In this document: positions 15,090 through 20,322 of the stretch, in pieces
How the letters are laid out: each line of letters starts with the position of its first letter
Numbering within the stretch: position 1 is the stretch's first letter
Assembly: GCF_009725235.1 (NCBI RefSeq)
Contig: NZ_WJFC01000235.1
Coordinates: 1-20,322 of the forward strand
Direction: 5' to 3'
DNA: 20,322 nt
Source: Scytonema sp. UIC 10036
GTDB taxonomy: Bacteria; Cyanobacteriota; Cyanobacteriia; Cyanobacteriales; Nostocaceae
Program-made: the position numbers and the translations under genes
Notes under the pieces: model-generated
Told to the model about the DNA's origin: nothing
What the model saw: the letters and a program-made list of their open reading frames with translations, nothing else
Databases searched by the model: none

Positions 15090-16925
15090 ATGCGTAATTT
15101 TCTCAAACAAACTTTTGCCAGTTTAGTTGGCAGCCTCTTGGGGTTATTTATCTTTTGCGGTCTGGGTACCACTGGGCTACTCTTACTGCTTTTTGCAGCT
15201 GCTTCTTCCAAAGACGTAGGTCCCCCAGTCAAAGATAAGTCGATACTGGTCTTTGACTTGTCTATGAACATTACTGATGGCGAACCCAGCACAAACGAAT
15301 TGCTGGAAAAAGCATTATCAGGCGAGGAAGTCAACAGGATGTCTCTCCGCAGCGTTCTGGATGCTCTGGAAAAAGCACGTCTTGACAAGCGAATTGTTGG
15401 CATCTATTTGGACGCCAGTCGTGCATCACAAGGAAGTGTTGCAGGTTTTGCCACTTTTAAAGAAATCCGCCAAGAACTCCAGAAATTCCGCAATGCAGGT
15501 AAAACAATTGTCGCCTATGGCTCGGATTGGGGGGAAAGAGAGTACTACCTAAGTTCGGTAGCAGACAATATTGTGGTCAACCCCTTGGGAGCCATGGAAG
15601 TTAATGGTTTGAGTACACAGCCCATGTTTTTTGCAGGCGCATTACAAAAGTATGGCGTTGGCGTTCAAGTCGTGCGAGTCGGTAAGTTTAAGGGAGCAGT
15701 TGAACCATATGTTCTGACAAAGCTAAGTCCGGAAAATCGCCAGCAAATTCAAACTTTATTGAATGATGTTTGGGCAGAGTGGCGAACAGCCGTAGGGTCA
15801 AGTCGTAAAATAGCTCCTTCCCAATTACAAAATATTGTTGATAATCAAGCGTTATTACTAGCAGAGCAAGCTAAAGCTAATCGGTTGGTGGATAAGGTAG
15901 CTTATTTTGATGAAGTCGTTTCAGACTTGAAAAAGTTAACTGATAGCGATAAAGACGAGAAAACGTTCCGCCAAATCAATATCAATGAGTATGCAGCAGT
16001 TCCTGGGAAGTCCTTGGGTATAGAACGTGAATCGAACAACAAAATCGCTGTTGTTTATGCTGAAGGTGAAATAGTCGAAGGTCAAGGTGAGAGCGGAGAA
16101 ATAGGAGGCGATCGCTTTGCCAAAATCTTCCGTCAGTTGCGCCAAGATAAAAATGTGAAGGCTGTTGTGCTGCGGATTAACAGCCCCGGTGGAAGTGCTA
16201 CCGCCTCTGAGGTGATGCAAAGAGAAGTGCGGTTGACTCATCAAGAAAAACCTGTTGTGGTGTCCATGGGTGACATTGCTGCTTCTGGCGGTTATTGGAT
16301 TGCCACTGACTCCAAACGGATTTTTGCTGAACCCAATACCATCACAGGTTCTATTGGTGTATTTGGAGTGCTTATCAATGCTCAAAAATTGGCAAATGAT
16401 AATGGAATTACCTGGGATTCAGTCAAAACAGGGAAATACGCTGATGTTCAAACAGTAGCTCGTCCCAAATCTCCAGAAGAATTAGCATTATACCAGCGCA
16501 ATGTCAACCGCGTTTACAGCGTATTTATTAATAAAGTCGCACAAGGTCGAAAACTGTCAGAGCAAAAGGTGGTAGAGATTGCTCAAGGACGGGTTTGGTC
16601 GGGTGTTGCAGCCAAGAAAATAGGTTTGGTGGACGAGATTGGGGGTTTGGATGCTGCTATTAAACACGCGGCGGAAGCAGCCAATTTGGGTTCCAATTGG
16701 GAGGTGAAGGAATATCCGCGATTGGGAACCCTTGAGGAGCGGTTGTTTGGGCGTGCGGCGCAGGAGACACGGGCTATCCTAGGGATAGACCAACATCAGC
16801 TCAAAGTTCCAGATCCATTGATGGCTGAATTTGAAAAATTCCAAAAAGAACTGGCGATCGTACAAAAAATGAATGACTCGCTAGGTATTTATGCTCGCTT
16901 ACCTATAAACCTCCGGATTGAATAA
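15090..16925 (+). CDS. sppA: Signal peptide peptidase SppA, 67K type
   Basis: A membrane-anchored Ser-Lys protease (family S49) that degrades cleaved signal peptides and possibly photosynthetic membrane proteins. The first 38 residues contain a single hydrophobic anchor. Two tandem S49 domains follow, as in E. coli SppA (618 residues; 611 here). The N-terminal domain carries the general-base lysine in VGKFKGAVEPY (K201, by alignment with E. coli K209). The C-terminal domain carries the nucleophile in GDIAASGGYWIA (S399, aligned with E. coli S409), preceded by INSPGGSATASEV. This split Lys/Ser arrangement is specific to the long form. The C-terminal EFEKFQKELAIVQKMND looks like a short coiled coil. 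Cyanobacterial SppA has been linked to light acclimation. No recognisable Shine-Dalgarno precedes the ATG because the heptamer repeat fills that space. Confidence 0.94.
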   Translation: MRNFLKQTFASLVGSLLGLFIFCGLGTTGLLLLLFAAASSKDVGPPVKDKSILVFDLSMNITDGEPSTNELLEKALSGEEVNRMSLRSVLDALEKARLDKRIVGIYLDASRASQGSVAGFATFKEIRQELQKFRNAGKTIVAYGSDWGEREYYLSSVADNIVVNPLGAMEVNGLSTQPMFFAGALQKYGVGVQVVRVGKFKGAVEPYVLTKLSPENRQQIQTLLNDVWAEWRTAVGSSRKIAPSQLQNIVDNQALLLAEQAKANRLVDKVAYFDEVVSDLKKLTDSDKDEKTFRQININEYAAVPGKSLGIERESNNKIAVVYAEGEIVEGQGESGEIGGDRFAKIFRQLRQDKNVKAVVLRINSPGGSATASEVMQREVRLTHQEKPVVVSMGDIAASGGYWIATDSKRIFAEPNTITGSIGVFGVLINAQKLANDNGITWDSVKTGKYADVQTVARPKSPEELALYQRNVNRVYSVFINKVAQGRKLSEQKVVEIAQGRVWSGVAAKKIGLVDEIGGLDAAIKHAAEAANLGSNWEVKEYPRLGTLEERLFGRAAQETRAILGIDQHQLKVPDPLMAEFEKFQKELAIVQKMNDSLGIYARLPINLRIE

Positions 16926-17148
16926 GGTTTTAGGGACTTCCAAATAAAAGAATTTGCCAAACTTCTATCTGGAAATGCAGTTTGGTGGGCTGGTGTTGCC
17001 TTGCTATATAGGAGGCCCCAATACGCATTCCCTGGCGGAGCCTGGGAACGAGCTGGTGTGGAGCTAGATATTATGGGGTTAAAACTAATGACAAAAATGA
17101 TGAAGGCGTGTAAAGTAGTTTTGAACTACTAACAATTTATCAAATTTC

Positions 17149-17400
17149 ATGCAACTGCCTAAAGATATAAAAACTAAACGCCTTCTTCTTCTTGTTGTTT
17201 CCTGTAGTATAGCTGGTGTCGTTGTAGGTGGCACTTCAGCTTGGGCCGAAACCAATATGTGCTTGCAAGCTAATACAGTTACTAGTGAATGCATAACTCA
17301 AGACCCAGGGCTTAAAACTATAGAGGGAATGGCGACTGGGTTAATAGCTGGAGCAGGTGCAGCTGTTGGTGTAGCATGGCAACATCGGCATGAAAAATAA
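17149..17400 (+). CDS. Small exported protein with glycine-zipper-like segment
   Basis: An 83-residue protein with basic N-terminus (K5, K8, K10, R11), a hydrophobic core LLLLVVSCSIAGVVVGG and a likely signal peptidase site after SAWA (residue 33). The mature 50 residues include two cysteines (C38, C48) that may pair, and a small-residue helix GMATGLIAGAGAAVGVAW with regularly spaced glycines, ending in a charged HRHEK tail. That helix resembles glycine-zipper segments that insert in membranes, but no family is recognised. There is no clear Shine-Dalgarno, and upstream a GTAGTT/AACTAC palindrome (17115-17129) may influence expression. A clear hairpin directly after the stop supports a real, monocistronic gene. 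The preceding 16926-17148 gap has only a short CCTGGCGGAGCCTGGGAACG repeat-like segment. Confidence 0.62.
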   Translation: MQLPKDIKTKRLLLLVVSCSIAGVVVGGTSAWAETNMCLQANTVTSECITQDPGLKTIEGMATGLIAGAGAAVGVAWQHRHEK

Positions 17401-17452
17401 AAGCGATGCACATCGCTTATATAAAGCCCGAGTCAGGTTTCCCTTCCTGACT
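17401..17452. terminator. Double hairpin downstream of small exported gene
   Basis: Two stems follow the stop codon immediately: AAGCGATG/CATCGCTT with a 2-base loop (17401-17418) and AGTCAGG/CCTGACT with an 8-base loop (17431-17452), the latter followed by a mildly T-rich stretch. The pair probably ends the transcript of the 83-residue gene. Confidence 0.6.
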
Positions 17453-17606
17453 TAGGTTCTTTATAAATATTGTTTATAGATTGCGTGTATAAGATTAACC
17501 CACCTTATCAAGCTTTTGTGCGGCAATGCCTACCTTACTGCAAATTATTGATTTATTCTACAAATGAAGTACCTTATCAATCAATACGGTTCAGTTAAGG
17601 ATAATT

Positions 17607-17681
17607 GTAGATTGGGTAGAGCGATACCATTACCCAACAAAGCCGCGAGAATGTTGGGTTTCGTTCCTCAACCCAACCTAC
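17607..17681. repeat. Dispersed GTTGGGTT palindromic repeat, third copy
   Basis: Outer arms GTAGATTGGGT and ACCCAACCTAC enclose an inner hairpin GTTGGGTT/AACCCAAC (17653-17677). The inner hairpin plus CTAC tail closely matches 7159-7188, over 10 kb away. The 327-bp gap 17401-17727 holds this, the double hairpin and AT-rich sequence, and no other gene. Confidence 0.7.
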
Positions 17682-17739
17682 CTAATCACTGCTGATTTCG
17701 TTATGTTTAGGTCAGTGGGACTTTTTTGTGAAACGAATT

Positions 17740-18717
17740 ATGAAAACTCATTCTAATTTATTACTTAAACTGTCGCGACGTTTATTTACTAATTTAGATG
17801 AACAAGAAAAATTTGTTGAGGCTTTAACTCATCCACAACGTTTTAACCCTTGTATTCTTTGGTGTAAAGAAAAACCCGAACTATCTCCTTTTTCTACTGA
17901 AGTAGCAACACCCTGGCAACCAGAATTCATAGAACGATTATCTTTAGGAGAAAAACCCGGACAGCATCTCCTACACGAACAGGGATATTTTTACTGTTTG
18001 GATTTTTCTTCTGTTTTTGCGGCTTCTTTATTGTTGGCAATTCCTCAACCTGTCAACCTAGTTTTTGATATGTGTGCTGCACCAGGAGGCAAGAGTGTCT
18101 TTGCTTGGAAAAGCTTGCAACCGGATTTACTGATTGGGAATGAAGTCATTGGCAAACGATTGGGAATGCTGATTTCTAATCTGAAACGATGTCAGATTGA
18201 ACCTTCTGTTGTCGCCAGCAAAGATTCAAGTTTTTTTGCAGACACGATACCTTTATCGAGTCGTTTAGTTATGGTAGATGCTCCTTGTACCGGGCAGTCT
18301 TTACTTGCTAAAGGAGAAAAAGCACCGGGTTGTTTTCATCCAACTGCTATTAATAAAAGTGCTAACAGACAAAAAAGAATCATAGCAAATTCTGCTCGGC
18401 TTGTTGCCCCGCAAGGGTATCTTGCTTATATGACTTGTACTTACTCTCCTGAAGAAAATGAAGAGGTTTGTGAGTGGTTTTTGCAAAGATTTCCCCAGTT
18501 TAATGCTATGGAAGTGAAGCATTTAGAGGGCGATCGCTCACATTTAACAACTCTGCCTTGTTATCGGATGTTTCCTCAGGGTGGATTGGGTGCTGGTGCT
18601 TTTACAGTGTTGTTTCAAAATACTGAGGAAGGTGAGGAGAAGGTTTTGGATGTGGAGGTTTTGCCTGTAATCTGGAGAAATATGAACCTTCTAGGCGCTG
18701 AGGGCGCGGAGGAGTAA
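17740..18717 (+). CDS. RsmB/NOL1/NOP2/Sun-family RNA m5C methyltransferase
   Basis: An S-adenosylmethionine-dependent cytosine-C5 methyltransferase acting on RNA, probably rRNA or tRNA. Counting from the upstream GTG at 17728, the SAM-binding motif I is FDMCAAPGGKS (D114 to S123), motif IV is VDAPCTGQS with C187, the cysteine that releases the product, and motif VI is MTCTYSPEENEE with C237, the nucleophile. Both cysteines needed for the two-cysteine m5C mechanism are present. The N-terminal ~100 residues lack an obvious NusB-like domain, so it is not full-length RsmB but a shorter Sun-type protein, and the target nucleotide is unknown. Two starts are possible: GTG at 17728 and ATG at 17740. 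I chose ATG because neither has a Shine-Dalgarno. The C-terminus is acidic, and the stop is 2 bases from a strong hairpin. Confidence 0.87.
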   Translation: MKTHSNLLLKLSRRLFTNLDEQEKFVEALTHPQRFNPCILWCKEKPELSPFSTEVATPWQPEFIERLSLGEKPGQHLLHEQGYFYCLDFSSVFAASLLLAIPQPVNLVFDMCAAPGGKSVFAWKSLQPDLLIGNEVIGKRLGMLISNLKRCQIEPSVVASKDSSFFADTIPLSSRLVMVDAPCTGQSLLAKGEKAPGCFHPTAINKSANRQKRIIANSARLVAPQGYLAYMTCTYSPEENEEVCEWFLQRFPQFNAMEVKHLEGDRSHLTTLPCYRMFPQGGLGAGAFTVLFQNTEEGEEKVLDVEVLPVIWRNMNLLGAEGAEE

Positions 18718-18718
18718 G

Positions 18719-18780
18719 GTAAAGTAGGGTGGGCAATACCCACCAACATCAAACGGTGGGCATTGCCCACCCTACTTTAC
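18719..18780. terminator. 26-bp-arm hairpin between convergent genes
   Basis: GTAAAGTAGGGTGGGCAATA plus CCCACC pairs with its downstream reverse complement over 26 bp with a single mismatch and a 10-base loop (AACATCAAAC). It begins 2 bases after the methyltransferase stop and includes the stop codon of the converging PPC-domain gene. Its position suggests a bidirectional terminator, and its GTAGGGTGGGCA core resembles dispersed hairpin repeats of cyanobacteria, so it may be an inserted repeat recruited to that role. Confidence 0.8.
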
Positions 18781-19172
18781 TGTCTTACAATTTCTAATTC
18801 GTAGTACCCTGTTTGCTCATCTGGTGTTCTCAAAAAAGCATATTCTTCGCTGATACCAAGAACTATCTCAGCTGTTGTGTAGATAATGCATCCAAAGTCA
18901 AGATGTCCGCCAATGGTTTTTCCTTGTTGGTCGGAGATGGCAATATGGAGATGCACTCCGGTAGTTGCTATTGTTCCGTTCAGGGCAAGAATTTCAAATT
19001 TATCAGTTAAGAGTGTGCTGTTTTCTTGGTTGGCAAAGCGAATTTTGGCTTGTTTCAAACTGCCAATGGCAGTTATGATAAAGCCTGCTTTAATGTTTTC
19101 TTGACTGGCAAAGCTCTTTAAACCTTGTTTTAAATCTTCATCTGGTTTCAGCCGAAGAGGAAATATTTTCAT
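18777..19172 (-). CDS. PPC (DUF296) domain DNA-binding-like protein
   Basis: A 131-residue, single-domain protein of the PPC/DUF296 family, the domain found in plant AT-hook AHL proteins and as stand-alone trimers in prokaryotes. It shows the family core: GFIITAIGSLKQAKIRFA, then the signature TGVHLHIAISDQQGKTIGGHL (72-91) with H74, H76 and H90, which form a metal or ligand site in some structures, then GCIIYTTAEIVLG. No AT-hook is present. Stand-alone forms are described as DNA-binding, but the biological role in cyanobacteria is unknown. The ATG at 19172 gives a normal-length domain. The stop codon lies inside the large hairpin shared with the converging methyltransferase gene, so the last codons V-R-Q abut the stem. 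Confidence 0.87.
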   Translation of the reverse strand: MKIFPLRLKPDEDLKQGLKSFASQENIKAGFIITAIGSLKQAKIRFANQENSTLLTDKFEILALNGTIATTGVHLHIAISDQQGKTIGGHLDFGCIIYTTAEIVLGISEEYAFLRTPDEQTGYYELEIVRQ

Positions 19173-19367
19173 GCTTTAATAAATATATACGCAACTTTGT
19201 TAAATAAATTTTAAATTATTCCAATTTAGTGAAAACCACTGTGTTGTTGTGTCAATTATATCAAAATTATGGTAACTGTTGTGAAAAATAACCTAGTGTA
19301 TTTGCTGAGGTTATCACGCACTTATTTTCCGTAAAATGTACTGATAAAATATTTTTATACTGTCAGG

Positions 19368-20279
19368 ATGCTCATTATGCATGGGTTACCGCTCCAGTGC
19401 AAAAATTTGCGGGAGCAAGTTGAGTGTATATTACAACTTATACAACACGAGCTATTTGTCTGTTCGTATCATGTAAAATCGATACAAACCTCTATCACGA
19501 AAGCTATATCTCCCAAGTTTGAGATTGTGTTTGCAGGGGCGTTTAGCGCGGGTAAATCCATGTTAATTAATGCCCGTATTGAGTACTACTGTTATTATCC
19601 CCTCTTACAAAATGGCAATGTCATTATCGATACCCCAGACATGGATGACCCGGTTGAGAAAGATTCACATTTCACATATGCTAGAATTCGATCTTCTGAT
19701 ACTTCAACGGTGATTTTTGTGTTAAAACCTGCGTCGGGTGGTGATATGACTAAGGAAGAAACAGAACTGTTGGTAACAATACGAGAAAATCCTGGAATTC
19801 GCGATCGCGTTTTCTATGTATTTAACCGTATTGATGAAACTTGGTATAATGCTCAACTGCGTCAACGTCTGAATGATTTGATGAGCGAGCAATTTCAGCA
19901 TAGCAACAAAGTTTTCAAAACCAATAGCTTTGAAACTCCCAACGCAAATTGTGTATGGATTTTACTACAAATGGCAAACAAGCAAGCTGAGGAAATTTGG
20001 CAGCAGTATCCCAAGGCGCGTACTCATTTTGTGCAATCTCTAGAAAAAGAAGCTGAGGAAAAAATTTTCTCAAATCAACATTTCTTAAATGTTATTGAGC
20101 AAAAGATACCAACTTACAATTCAGCAGTTACAGCAATTAATGAATGCTTACAAGCGGTGCAATTATATGATTGTTTCTTACCTACTATTGAACAATTCCA
20201 ATCAGAAAAAGTTGATATGATTTTTTCTAAAAATGGTTTTTTGGAGCCAAGTAGTGCAGTTAAATCTGTAAAATTGTAG
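19368..20279 (+). pseudogene. Dynamin-like GTPase with two in-frame internal deletions
   Basis: A 303-residue frame that reads as pieces of a roughly 800-residue cyanobacterial dynamin-like protein. The P-loop is intact: FAGAFSAGKSMLINA (G57 to S64). It runs straight into RIEYYCYYPLLQNGNVIIDTP at residue 70, so the block that normally carries LLERELLYSAEGHATGTEC, with the switch I threonine (G2), is missing. G3 reads DTPDMDDP where DTPG is expected (G91 to D). G4 is present as FNRIDETW (N153, D156). A second jump occurs near residue 186 (VFKTN|SFETPN), after which only the C-terminal SLEKEAEEKI...IEQKIPTYNSAVTAINECL helices remain. Loss of G2 and the G3 glycine argues against GTP hydrolysis. 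It stays open throughout, so it is either a recent pseudogene or a mini-protein. The parent comparison is from memory. Confidence 0.68.
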
Positions 20280-20322
20280 GCTTTAATACACCTAATAAGT
20301 AGAGAGATAGTGTAGATTATAC

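Noticed and set aside
14993..15403. 136-codon minus-strand frame across the fni-sppA junction
   Set aside because: Antisense to two strongly supported genes and rich in Ser/Arg, typical of a shadow frame.
15936..16385. 149-codon minus-strand frame
   Set aside because: Lies wholly antisense within the second catalytic domain of sppA.

Overview
The window looks like chromosomal DNA from a filamentous, probably heterocyst-forming cyanobacterium (Nostocales). The signs are many HIP1 octamers (GCGATCGC), tandem heptamer (STRR-type) repeats, several hairpin repeats that recur within the window, and genes typical of the group: a CrtO-type carotenoid ketolase, type 2 IPP isomerase, an SppA protease, a PEP-CTERM-like protein, a cyanobacterial dynamin-like GTPase and a CHAT protease. 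No species can be assigned from sequence alone. There are no rRNA, tRNA or CRISPR loci that I can support.

Layout. (1) 1-3.8 kb: a small PD-(D/E)XK nuclease-fold protein on the minus strand, then crtO and a saccharopine-dehydrogenase-like oxidoreductase on the plus strand, closed by a heptamer repeat array with a 43-bp higher-order period. (2) 4.1-6.55 kb: two small secreted proteins and a Tat-exported flavoprotein of the cytokinin dehydrogenase family. (3) 6.55-7.24 kb: a gene-free stretch whose core (6623-7103) has TGT...ACA ends, a 5-bp TATAA target duplication and many copies of a ~21-bp motif. It reads as a cargo-less element of the Tn7/TniA type. (4) 7.2-10.8 kb: a CPA1 cation/proton antiporter (minus), a GT4 glycosyltransferase and a CHAT protease fused to two cyanovirin-N homology (CVNH) repeats. 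(5) 11.1-13.05 kb: a minus-strand pair of exported proteins, the second with a TTG start and a PEP-CTERM-like tail, followed by a ~940-bp gene-poor stretch. (6) 14-16.9 kb: fni and sppA. (7) 17.1-19.2 kb: a small exported protein, a NOL1/NOP2/Sun m5C methyltransferase and a PPC-domain protein, the last two converging on one 26-bp-arm hairpin. (8) 19.4-20.3 kb: a dynamin-like GTPase gene that appears to have lost two internal blocks in frame.

How the genes fit together. This is mostly a patchwork of short transcription units. Plausible functional links are isoprenoid/carotenoid supply (crtO and fni, far apart), envelope and export biology (signal peptides, the Tat substrate, PEP-CTERM-like protein, SppA, GT4) and glycan recognition (the CHAT-CVNH protein beside the glycosyltransferase). 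The strongest leads are the CHAT-CVNH fusion, the miniature Tn7-like element and the doubly deleted dynamin gene.
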